Shown: positions 1 through 5,692 of the stretch, in pieces
Position numbering within the stretch: position 1 is the stretch's first letter
Layout: each line of letters starts with the position of its first letter
DNA from: Terrirubrum sp051646285
GTDB lineage: Bacteria; Pseudomonadota; Alphaproteobacteria; Rhizobiales; Beijerinckiaceae
NCBI GenBank assembly: GCA_051646285.1
Contig: JBOFCU010000077.1
Location: forward strand, 1 to 6,958
Reading direction: 5' to 3'
Length of the DNA: 6,958 nucleotides
Program-made: the position numbers and the translations under genes
Notes under the pieces: generated by a model
What the model was told of the DNA's origin: nothing
Database searches by the model: none
What the model saw: only the letters and a program-made list of their open reading frames with translations

Positions 1-1159
1 GCTTGCGGTTGTGCAGGAAAATATTGGCGCACAAACCGTCGTGAAGGCGTTTTCGCTTCAGAAAATTTCCAAAGGCTGGTTCTTTGCCCGCAATGATGCG
101 CTGCGCGCGGGGCAACAGCGATCAACCTTTCTCAACACGTTGGTCGAGCGTTCGATCACCATCGGCGTGCTGTGGCTGCATCTGATCGTGCTGGCGATTG
201 GTGCTTATCTCACCTTCGAGGGACATATCACCGTTGGCACATTTGTCGCGTTTGAAAGCGTATTCTGGGAAATTACCTACAACCTGAACCATGTGACGCA
301 ATATATTCCCGTTGCCATCAATGCCTCCGGCTCCGTGCGCCATATGCAGGAATTGCTGCATGAGCCGCAGGTCATCACCGATAAGGCTGATGCGCACGCC
401 CTGCCGCCGATTGAAAAGGATATCACGTTCGACAACGTGTCATTTTCCTACACCGGCGATGGGCTGCAATTGAAGAATTTCAGCCTTGTGGTGCCAGCCG
501 GAAAACGTGTTGCGATTGTTGGCCCATCGGGTGCAGGCAAAAGCACGATGCAGAGCCTTGTGCTGCGCCTGCATGACCCTGTCAGCGGCAAGGTCATGAT
601 TGATGGTCATGATCTGCGCGATATTACGCGTGAAACCCTGCTGTCGCAGATCGCGGTCGTGTTTCAGGATAATGTGCTGTTCAACGTCTCTCTGCGGGAA
701 AATATCCGGCTTGGTAACCCCAGCGCCACGGATGCGGAAATCGAGGCGGCAGGCAAGCAGGCGGAAATTGACAAATTCATCAAATCCCTGCCGCAGGGCT
801 ACGACACAATGGTCGGCGAGCGCGGCGATACATTGTCAGGCGGGCAGCGGCAGCGCATCGCTATTGCCCGTGCACTGGTGCGCCAGCCAAAAATTCTGCT
901 GCTTGATGAAGCGACTTCTGCACTCGACCAGTCCACCGAAGCGTCGATCAACCGCACCTTGAAAAAAATCGGCAAGGGGCGCACCGTGCTTTTTATCACC
1001 CACCGGCTGACATCGGTCGTCGACATGGATGAAATCATCGTTCTGGAGCGCGGTGTTCTGGTGCAGCGTGGCACCCATCAGGACTTGCTGAAGAAAAGCG
1101 GGCTCTACAAGAAACTCTGGCAGGACCAGATGCGTGAGCACGACGACGACGAGGATTGA
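1..1159 (+). CDS. ABC exporter half-transporter (permease plus ATPase), 5'-truncated by window edge
   Basis: Partial gene. The reading frame is open from base 2, so the N-terminus lies upstream of the window; the GTG at 11 is an internal Val codon. The visible part starts in the cytoplasmic loop before TM5 (VQENIGAQTVVKAF) and carries TM5 and TM6 (about residues 48-69 and 75-105, counting from base 11). A complete nucleotide-binding domain follows: Walker A GPSGAGKST (171-179), Q-loop Q219, signature LSGGQ (275-279), Walker B ILLLDE with D299 and catalytic E300, and H-loop H331. All ATPase residues are intact, so this should be an active inner-membrane pump working as a dimer. The TMD-NBD order is that of MsbA-like exporters. 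About 200 N-terminal residues are missing and the substrate cannot be told. It ends in an acidic tail (HDDDED) that overlaps the next gene by 26 nt, suggesting translational coupling. Confidence 0.95.
   Translation, partial: LAVVQENIGAQTVVKAFSLQKISKGWFFARNDALRAGQQRSTFLNTLVERSITIGVLWLHLIVLAIGAYLTFEGHITVGTFVAFESVFWEITYNLNHVTQYIPVAINASGSVRHMQELLHEPQVITDKADAHALPPIEKDITFDNVSFSYTGDGLQLKNFSLVVPAGKRVAIVGPSGAGKSTMQSLVLRLHDPVSGKVMIDGHDLRDITRETLLSQIAVVFQDNVLFNVSLRENIRLGNPSATDAEIEAAGKQAEIDKFIKSLPQGYDTMVGERGDTLSGGQRQRIAIARALVRQPKILLLDEATSALDQSTEASINRTLKKIGKGRTVLFITHRLTSVVDMDEIIVLERGVLVQRGTHQDLLKKSGLYKKLWQDQMREHDDDED
1122..1125 (+). promoter_or_regulatory. Shine-Dalgarno AGGA supporting the GTG start at 1134
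   Basis: AGGA lies 8 nt before GTG 1134, inside the end of the ABC exporter gene. No comparable purine-rich site precedes the alternative in-frame ATG codons at 1188 and 1197. This favours the long form of the permease, although the signal-peptide shape would also suit the ATG starts. Confidence 0.45.
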
Positions 1160-2543
1160 CCGGCAGCGCGAGCGCGTCGCCGCTGCCATGACAGCGATGC
1201 GGCTTTTCATGCTTGCCCTGCTGCTTGCCCTGCTCGGCTGCCTTTTGTCGGCCTGCACAACGGCGATTGATGAGACGCAGGCCCGCGCCTGCCGCGCTGT
1301 CGTCCCTGCCCTGCATGAAACAGGGGCGGCCATCACCATTGGCGCGATCACGCGCAGCCCATTGCCCCGTTCATTGCGTATCGACTACCGCGTCCGCGCC
1401 GCACAGGGGCCGGAGCGCGGCCATCATATTCTGTGCACCTTTGCTCAGGCGGGGCTGGGCTTGCGTGCGTCAGAAATCACGGCGCTGCGGACGGAACGCG
1501 GGGCGGTCAGCGGCTCGTCATTGTATTTTCTGAAACGCTTCTGGCTGGAACAAGCTGAAGCGGAATTTGCGCTGCCGCAGTCCCCGCCGCGGCCGCCGCT
1601 GTTTGGCAGCGCGTCACCAGGAATGACATCAGCCGTGCAGCATATCACCAGTGGCCTGCCGCTGATCATGATCACGGGGTTGCTCGCAAGCGCGTATGCA
1701 TTGATTTACGGGCTGGTTGGCCGTGTTCTGCTGGTGTTTGGAGAATTTGCCTTGCTGGGGTCCGCCGCAACCGCATTCGGCGTGGCCGCAGGCGAATGGC
1801 AGGGCATCACCAGTCCGGCCCTGCTTCTGTTGGCGGGGGCTGGCGTGTGCATCTGGAGCGCCGTCTGGATGAGCACGGTTAGCGTGCGTGCGGTTTTCCT
1901 GCCTGTGCTCCACAGGCCCGGCCAGCATGTGATCATCATCAGTGTGGGGCTGGCGCTTTTTTTATCCGAGGCCATCCGACTCATGCAGGGATCGGGCCGC
2001 CGCTGGGTTTCGCCGGTCTGGAATGAGCCAATCATTCTTGTGCGCGGACCGGACTATTCAGCAACAGTAACACCTTCGGCCATCGGCGTTTTTATCACGG
2101 CATTTTTATTCGCGGCGGTTTTGCTGGCCGGCATGCGACGCAGCGCCTTTGGCCGGTCATGGCGCGCTGTGGCTGATGACGCATGGGCTGCCGCGCTGAT
2201 GGGAGTCAACAGAAGAGCCGTCATCACTTGGTCTTTTGTGATCGCTGCTTGCCTTGCCGCTGTGACAGGTCTTCTCTTGACCATTCATCTTGGCGGCATG
2301 GGGTTTTCTGGCGGGGCTGTTTTTGGACTCAAGGCACTGGTCGGTGCCATCCTCGGCGGCATTGGCTCGATTGGCGGCGCATTACTTGGCGGACTTGCGC
2401 TGGGGATGCTGGAAATGCTGTGGTCTGCCACCATGCCAATGGAGTGGCGTGATGCATTTGTTTTTTCAGTGTTGGCACTGGTGCTTGTGATCCGCCCCGG
2501 CGGATTTTTCGGGGACCGGGAACACACACCGCGCCCGGTTTGA
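1134..2543 (+). CDS. LivH-type branched-chain amino acid ABC permease with N-terminal lipoprotein-like extension
   Basis: 469 codons, against roughly 290-300 for a usual LivH. Residues 22-41 form a lipoprotein signal peptide: a hydrophobic run ending in lipobox LSAC, with Cys41 as the predicted lipidation site. Residues 42 to about 163 form a soluble, presumably periplasmic segment with two further cysteines (C53, C101) and a Pro-rich linker (150-155). The LivH domain starts near 164. It has multiple membrane segments, an EAA-like cytoplasmic motif (340-360, RSWRAVADDAWAAALMGVN), the typical glycine-rich stretch (400-422, KALVGAILGGIGSIGGALLGG) and the closing RPGGFFG (454-460). The family imports branched-chain amino acids, amides or urea across the inner membrane with LivM, LivF, LivG and a binding protein, none of which is seen here. 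GTG 1134 has a good ribosome site; ATG 1188 or 1197 would give a more standard signal peptide. The gene overlaps the exporter gene and nearly touches the threonine deaminase gene. The family call is firm; substrate and partners are unknown. Confidence 0.88.
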   Translation: MSTTTTRIDRQRERVAAAMTAMRLFMLALLLALLGCLLSACTTAIDETQARACRAVVPALHETGAAITIGAITRSPLPRSLRIDYRVRAAQGPERGHHILCTFAQAGLGLRASEITALRTERGAVSGSSLYFLKRFWLEQAEAEFALPQSPPRPPLFGSASPGMTSAVQHITSGLPLIMITGLLASAYALIYGLVGRVLLVFGEFALLGSAATAFGVAAGEWQGITSPALLLLAGAGVCIWSAVWMSTVSVRAVFLPVLHRPGQHVIIISVGLALFLSEAIRLMQGSGRRWVSPVWNEPIILVRGPDYSATVTPSAIGVFITAFLFAAVLLAGMRRSAFGRSWRAVADDAWAAALMGVNRRAVITWSFVIAACLAAVTGLLLTIHLGGMGFSGGAVFGLKALVGAILGGIGSIGGALLGGLALGMLEMLWSATMPMEWRDAFVFSVLALVLVIRPGGFFGDREHTPRPV

Positions 2544-2544
2544 T

Positions 2545-2548
2545 GGAG
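2545..2548 (+). promoter_or_regulatory. Shine-Dalgarno GGAG for the threonine ammonia-lyase start at 2555
   Basis: GGAG sits 6 nt before ATG 2555. An in-frame ATG at 2543, overlapping the permease stop by one base, has no purine-rich site upstream and would contain this motif. The site therefore decides for 2555. It lies 2 nt after the permease stop, consistent with coupled translation. Confidence 0.6.
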
Positions 2549-2554
2549 CAACAC

Positions 2555-3808
2555 ATGACCAATCCTTTCTGCATCACGCTGGATGATGTGCAGGCCGCAC
2601 GCCGGGCCATCGCCGGGCAGTTGCAGCGCACGCCCTGCCTGATCGCGCCACGTCTGTCGAAAATCACCGGCGCAACCATCGTCATCAAATACGAAACGAT
2701 GAATGCCACAGGCTCCTTCAAGGATAGAGGCGCACTGAATAAATTGCTGACGCTGACGGCCAATGAGCGTGCACGCGGGGTCATTGCCATGTCTGCCGGC
2801 AATCATGCGCAGGCCGTCGCCTATCATGCGGCGCGGCTGAAACTTCCTGCAACAATCGTGATGCCGGAGCAGACGCCGATGGTGAAGGTGGAAAACACCC
2901 GCGCCCATGGCGCCAATGTCGTTCTGTTCGGTGAAACGCTTTATGAAGCGCAGCAGGAGGTGGAACGCCGCATTGCGCGCGATGAACTGGTGCTGATCCA
3001 TCCTTACGATGACCCGCTCGTGATGGCCGGGCAAGGCACGATTGCGCTGGAAATGCTGGAGGACCATCCTGATCTCGACATAATTATGATCCCTCTGGGC
3101 GGCGGCGGCATTGGTGCGGGCAATGCCATAGCGGCCAAGGCCATCAAACCGGATATTGCGATACATGGCGTTGAGGCCAGACTGTATCCGTCTTTTTATA
3201 ATGCGATTTATCATCATGCGCTGCCGATTGGCGGCGCCACATTGGCTGAGGGCATTGCCGTCAAAACGGTGGGCCGTTTGACGTTGCCAATTGTGCGCTC
3301 CCAATTTTCCTCGATTGCCCTGGTCAGTGAAGACGAGATTGAAAACGCCATCAATTGCCTTGCCACCTTGCAGCATACCATGGCGGAAGGCGCTGGCGCT
3401 GCGGGCATTGCTGCCGTTCTGCAGCAACCACAGAAATTTACAGGCAAAAAGGTTGGTGTGATTTTGTGCGGCGGCAACATTGATGCGCGGATTCTTGCGT
3501 CCATTATGGTGCGCTCACTGGAGCGGGCAGACCGCATTGTTTCGTTCCGCATCACCACCAGTGATAGGCCCGGCCTGCTGGGAAAAATCACCACGCGCAT
3601 CGGCGAATTGGGTGCAAATATTCTTGAAGTCAGCCATGGCCGCATGTTCATCGACGTGCCGGCCAAAGGTGTTTCGGTCGATCTTACTGTTGAAACGCGC
3701 GATGCCGATCATGCGCGCCAGCTTATGGCGGCGCTTGCAGCGGATGGTTTTGCGCCACAACGGCTTGATCCACGCGGTCTTGATCAAAGCGAAGCAGCGG
3801 CCATTTGA
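2555..3808 (+). CDS. ilvA: Threonine ammonia-lyase (threonine dehydratase), PLP enzyme with C-terminal ACT domain
   Basis: 417 codons from ATG 2555, the usual size for the short, one-ACT-domain class (TIGR01127-like). The enzyme converts L-threonine to 2-oxobutanoate and ammonia, feeding isoleucine synthesis or threonine breakdown; many members also act on serine. The PLP Schiff-base lysine is K56 in TGSFKDRGA (53-61). SAGNHAQA is the asparagine loop of fold-type II enzymes. GGGGIGAG (182-189) is the glycine-rich phosphate-binding loop. LCGGNID, with C305, sits near the pyridine nitrogen side. From residue 331 (FRITTSDRPGLLGKI) an ACT domain runs to about 400 and probably senses an amino acid effector. 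The segment before the lysine motif reads YETMNATG, where I would expect something like YENLQxTG, a mild deviation. It is last of the three coupled genes. The symbol ilvA is by family; it could equally be named tdcB. The biosynthetic versus catabolic role is not decided by sequence. Confidence 0.93.
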   Translation: MTNPFCITLDDVQAARRAIAGQLQRTPCLIAPRLSKITGATIVIKYETMNATGSFKDRGALNKLLTLTANERARGVIAMSAGNHAQAVAYHAARLKLPATIVMPEQTPMVKVENTRAHGANVVLFGETLYEAQQEVERRIARDELVLIHPYDDPLVMAGQGTIALEMLEDHPDLDIIMIPLGGGGIGAGNAIAAKAIKPDIAIHGVEARLYPSFYNAIYHHALPIGGATLAEGIAVKTVGRLTLPIVRSQFSSIALVSEDEIENAINCLATLQHTMAEGAGAAGIAAVLQQPQKFTGKKVGVILCGGNIDARILASIMVRSLERADRIVSFRITTSDRPGLLGKITTRIGELGANILEVSHGRMFIDVPAKGVSVDLTVETRDADHARQLMAALAADGFAPQRLDPRGLDQSEAAAI

Positions 3809-3913
3809 ATGTGGGGGCCTTTTGTAACGCTTTGTTGAGTGTCACACTGGAATTGATTTGGCATTCAGGAGCGGATGCGGCCAAATGCGATCTGTCTCAT
3901 TTGGATCGTAACC

Positions 3914-4504
3914 ATGCGCGCGCTGACTTTCGCTGCTGCCTGTCTGTGTGCTGGCGTCATCCCTTCTCATGCAGCGCAATTTGCGCAGCATGGATCGATC
4001 GCGATTTTGGCCGGTAACATCCAAAAGGGTGATGCTGATGCTTTCCGCGCTTTCATGGCGCGGCCAGAAGCGCGCGAGATCAGACAGCTTCATCTCACCA
4101 GCGGCGGCGGGAATATCCGCGAGGCACGCGAAATCGGGCGCATGGTGCGTGAGGCGAAGCTGACGACAGTGGTCGATGCCGCGCGCGCTGTCTGTTATTC
4201 GGCCTGCACCGGAATCTTTGCGGCGGGCCGCAACCGCCATTACATGAATGCGCAGGCGATTATTGATGGCATCAGCCTGATGAAGGTTGATGGCGGGCTT
4301 GGTTTCCATGAAGGGTCGGTCATCACTGATCAGGGCCGCCAATCATGGGCAGGCGCATCAGACGCCATGGCAGAATTTTATCGCGAGATGGGTGTGCCGA
4401 ATGCTGTGCATCTGATCAACCGCGCCGACTTTGACAAGATTCACCGTATTTCATCAACGACAGCACTGGCCAACGGTATCGCCACCAGCCTGTCCGCACC
4501 GTAA
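3914..4504 (+). CDS. Secreted ClpP/crotonase-like protein (COG3904-type periplasmic protein)
   Basis: 196 codons from ATG 3914. This start gives a textbook Sec signal peptide (residues 1-20, cleavage after SHA). An in-frame ATG at 3875 would add 13 residues; it has AGGAG upstream but only 3 nt away, so it remains possible. The mature part resembles ClpP/enoyl-CoA-hydratase-fold proteins: LHLTSGGGNIREAREIG (59-75) matches the glycine strand-turn of ClpP, the segment with CYSAC (94-98) then FAAGRNR places Ser96 as candidate nucleophile, GFHEG gives His132 as candidate general base, and the C-terminal piece with D172/D174 and ISSTTALANGIAT resembles the ClpP acidic-residue region. A periplasmic serine-protease-like role is inference; such proteins are usually annotated as hypothetical and could bind rather than cut. 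It follows ilvA after about 105 nt with no clear terminator between them, so it may be read through or have its own promoter. Confidence 0.78.
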   Translation: MRALTFAAACLCAGVIPSHAAQFAQHGSIAILAGNIQKGDADAFRAFMARPEAREIRQLHLTSGGGNIREAREIGRMVREAKLTTVVDAARAVCYSACTGIFAAGRNRHYMNAQAIIDGISLMKVDGGLGFHEGSVITDQGRQSWAGASDAMAEFYREMGVPNAVHLINRADFDKIHRISSTTALANGIATSLSAP

Positions 4505-4580
4505 CCTGCTGGCCGCTCTAATCACAATATTCGGGCCGGCAAGCGTCAGCTGATACATCTGCCGCTGATGCAACCATCTC

Positions 4581-4598
4581 TTGAACTGGCGCGTTCAA
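4581..4598. promoter_or_regulatory. Perfect inverted repeat TTGAAC-N6-GTTCAA upstream of the RDD gene
   Basis: An 18-bp dyad with 6-bp arms and a 6-bp spacer (TGGCGC) centres about 65 nt before ATG 4655. Its size is right for a dimeric regulator. The left arm also reads as a weak -35 element (TTGAAC), with a poor -10 candidate (TATGCA, 4605-4610) 18 bp downstream. If that promoter is real, a bound protein would block it. The factor is unknown and the site is inferred from sequence alone. Confidence 0.35.
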
Positions 4599-4654
4599 TC
4601 CCCATATGCACTCGCGTATTGCACAGGCCCGTGCAGACAGAGGAATGGGAATTG

Positions 4655-5152
4655 ATGAACGACTTTCGCACCAGTGTTCCGCCCTATGCGCCGGCTCACG
4701 CCGACGAGGCGCGTGGTACCCGCGTGCCTGACACACGCGTGCCCGACACGCGTGTTCTTGGCGCGCGCCTGTGGGCGTTCGTGATCGACCTGTTTGTGAT
4801 CGGCGCGGTTGCGTCGCTGCTGTGGCTGGTCACCGCCGTCGCAGGCATTCTCACATTTGGCCTGACCTGGCTGGCCTTGCCGCTCGTGTTTCCGCTAACC
4901 GCGTTTTTCTATAACGCGCTGACCATATCCGGTCCGCGCCGCGGCACATGGGGCATGCGCGCCATGGGTATTGAAGTATCAAGCACCGATGGGCGGGGTC
5001 TTGATTTCATTGGCGCAGGCGCACACGCGCTGTTCTTCTGGCTGAGCATGTATGTGACGTTCGGCTTTGCATGGATCTTCGGCCTGTTTCATCCCGAGCG
5101 CCGCTTGCTGCACGATATCATCACTCGCGTGGTGGTCAGCCGCAGCAACTGA
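4655..5152 (+). CDS. RDD-family integral membrane protein
   Basis: 165 codons from ATG 4655, which is preceded by AGGA (4641-4644) and GGGA (4647-4650). An in-frame ATG at 4568 would add 29 residues of no family character and place the dyad at 4581-4598 inside the coding region, so it is not favoured. Residues 1-37 are a hydrophilic, Pro/Ala/Arg-rich N-terminus containing a TRVPD repeat. The RDD domain follows: Arg38 and Asp45 in RLWAFVIDL, a membrane segment (about 39-65), a second (about 70-91), the loop motif GTWGMRAMGIEV with DGRG (97-115), a third segment (about 119-145), and the closing HPERRLLHD with Asp154. The family's named R, D and D residues are thus present. RDD proteins sit in the inner membrane; most are uncharacterised, and some have been linked to ion or solute transport. 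No specific function can be given here. The gene ends just before a strong terminator. Confidence 0.9.
   Translation: MNDFRTSVPPYAPAHADEARGTRVPDTRVPDTRVLGARLWAFVIDLFVIGAVASLLWLVTAVAGILTFGLTWLALPLVFPLTAFFYNALTISGPRRGTWGMRAMGIEVSSTDGRGLDFIGAGAHALFFWLSMYVTFGFAWIFGLFHPERRLLHDIITRVVVSRSN
4718..4762 (+). repeat. Imperfect 15-bp tandem repeat (three units) in the RDD gene
   Basis: Three consecutive 15-bp units (4718-4732, 4733-4747, 4748-4762) encode TRVPD, TRVPD and TRVLG just before the first membrane segment. The first two units differ at two bases (ACCCGCGTGCCTGAC and ACACGCGTGCCCGAC); the third is more diverged. The unit length is a multiple of three, so copy-number change would keep the frame. 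Confidence 0.7.
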
Positions 5153-5163
5153 CATGGCGAAAT

Positions 5164-5196
5164 AAAAAAAAGCCCCGGAGCAATCCGGGGTTTTTG
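5164..5196. terminator. Bidirectional rho-independent terminator between RDD and EF-hand genes
   Basis: The stem CCCCGG (5173-5178) pairs with CCGGGG (5185-5190) across a 6-nt loop. It is preceded by a run of A and followed by TTTTT (5191-5195). The A run on one side and T run on the other make it work as a terminator in both directions. It lies 20 nt after the RDD stop and about 18 nt beyond the stop of the convergent EF-hand gene. Confidence 0.92.
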
Positions 5197-5208
5197 TTGG
5201 GCGTTTTC

Positions 5209-5577
5209 TCAGCGGCCCATGCGCGGGCGGCGGAAATAGGGATCAGCGGTAAATTCTTCGAGCGTCAGCTTGCTGTCTCGATTGAGGTCAAGCCGGCGAA
5301 AAATTGTGCTCGCATGGCGCTTCCATGTCAGCGCACTGCGCCGTCGGGCGGTTGAGCGATACCAGCGCTGATATTCTGAGCGTGTGATCGAGCCATTGTT
5401 GTCCTTGTCGAACCGGGCCAGATGGCGGGCTGCACGGGCGGTGCGCAGCACCTGCGCGTCCTGGACGGGAGCGACCATGGCGGGGACGGTTGGCGGCGGT
5501 GCAGGTTGCTGCGCGGCAGCAGGCCAAGACCATGCCAGCAAGGCGGCAGCCAGAACAACTTTGCGTGCGTGAATCAT
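5209..5577 (-). CDS. Secreted EF-hand calcium-binding domain protein
   Basis: 122 codons, read from ATG at 5577. Two other in-frame starts lie just upstream (ATG 5580, GTG 5583), but GGAGGA (5589-5584) is correctly spaced only for 5577. Residues 1-22 form a Sec signal peptide (RKVVLAAALLAWSWPAAA, cleavage before QQ), followed by a Pro-rich linker. Two EF-hand loops are seen. The first, D57-E68 (DKDNNGSITRSE), is canonical with Gly at loop position 6. The second, D97-E108 (DLNRDSKLTLEE), has ligands at positions 1, 3, 5 and 12 but Ser instead of Gly at position 6. The protein should be exported to the periplasm and probably binds Ca2+; its partner or role is unknown. It is convergent with the RDD gene, sharing its terminator, and divergent from parC. 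Small EF-hand proteins of this kind are frequent in alphaproteobacteria. Confidence 0.88.
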   Translation of the reverse strand: MIHARKVVLAAALLAWSWPAAAQQPAPPPTVPAMVAPVQDAQVLRTARAARHLARFDKDNNGSITRSEYQRWYRSTARRRSALTWKRHASTIFRRLDLNRDSKLTLEEFTADPYFRRPRMGR

Positions 5578-5583
5578 CATCAC

Positions 5584-5589
5584 TCCTCC
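5584..5589 (-). promoter_or_regulatory. Shine-Dalgarno GGAGGA for the EF-hand gene
   Basis: On the minus strand GGAGGA is followed by GTG ATG ATG. Spacing is 0, 3 and 6 nt to the three candidate starts, so the last ATG (5577) is the likely one. This is the strongest ribosome-binding site in the window. Confidence 0.7.
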
Positions 5590-5596
5590 GGCTCAT

Positions 5597-5613
5597 GCTG
5601 CGCCGCACGCAGC
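5597..5613 (-). other. GC-rich inverted repeat in the EF-hand gene leader
   Basis: GCTGCG (5597-5602) and CGCAGC (5608-5613) are perfect complements with a 5-nt spacer. In the minus-strand transcript the hairpin would end 7 nt before the GGAGGA site. No T-run follows it on either strand, so it is not a terminator. It could be an operator or a leader structure, or chance. Confidence 0.3.
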
Positions 5614-5671
5614 CTTGGTGCAAGTTTGGGGCGCCGGTGTGACGCGCGGCGGAGGATTGGACACGAATCAG

Positions 5672-5687
5672 CCGGTTCGCTAACCGG
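5672..5687 (+). other. Inverted repeat just upstream of the parC start
   Basis: CCGGTT (5672-5677) and AACCGG (5682-5687) form a 6-bp stem with a 4-nt loop ending 5 nt before ATG 5693. The stem covers the place where a ribosome-binding site should be. Only a weak GGG is visible there, so folding could limit parC translation. No T-run follows. No confident -35/-10 promoter could be picked in the 115-nt divergent intergenic region. Confidence 0.35.
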
Positions 5688-5692
5688 GCAGC

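Noticed and set aside
836..1351. Minus-strand frame of 171 codons across the exporter/permease junction
   Set aside because: Antisense to the ABC ATPase signature and Walker B region; the product has no family features.
2285..3427. Long open frame of 380 codons on the minus strand opposite ilvA and the end of the permease gene
   Set aside because: It lies antisense to two well-supported genes, its product is rich in His, Arg and Gln without domain motifs, and GC-rich genes often leave such open antisense frames.
3799..3823. Possible terminator after ilvA (GGCC ... GGCC then TTTT)
   Set aside because: The stem is only 4 bp with a 13-nt loop, part of it is within the ilvA stop region, and GGCC is self-complementary, so it is too weak to call.
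3805..4017. Plus-strand small open frame of 70 codons after ilvA
   Set aside because: Most of it overlaps the signal-peptide gene in another frame, and it has no clear ribosome site or recognisable domain.
5071..5355. Plus-strand frame of 94 codons spanning the end of the RDD gene, the terminator and the EF-hand gene
   Set aside because: It runs through a strong rho-independent terminator and is antisense to the EF-hand gene.
5571..5669. Two GANTC (CcrM-type) sites near the starts of the EF-hand and parC genes
   Set aside because: GANTC is expected about once per 256 bases by chance and occurs at several other places in the window, so two within 100 bp mean little without methylation or expression data.
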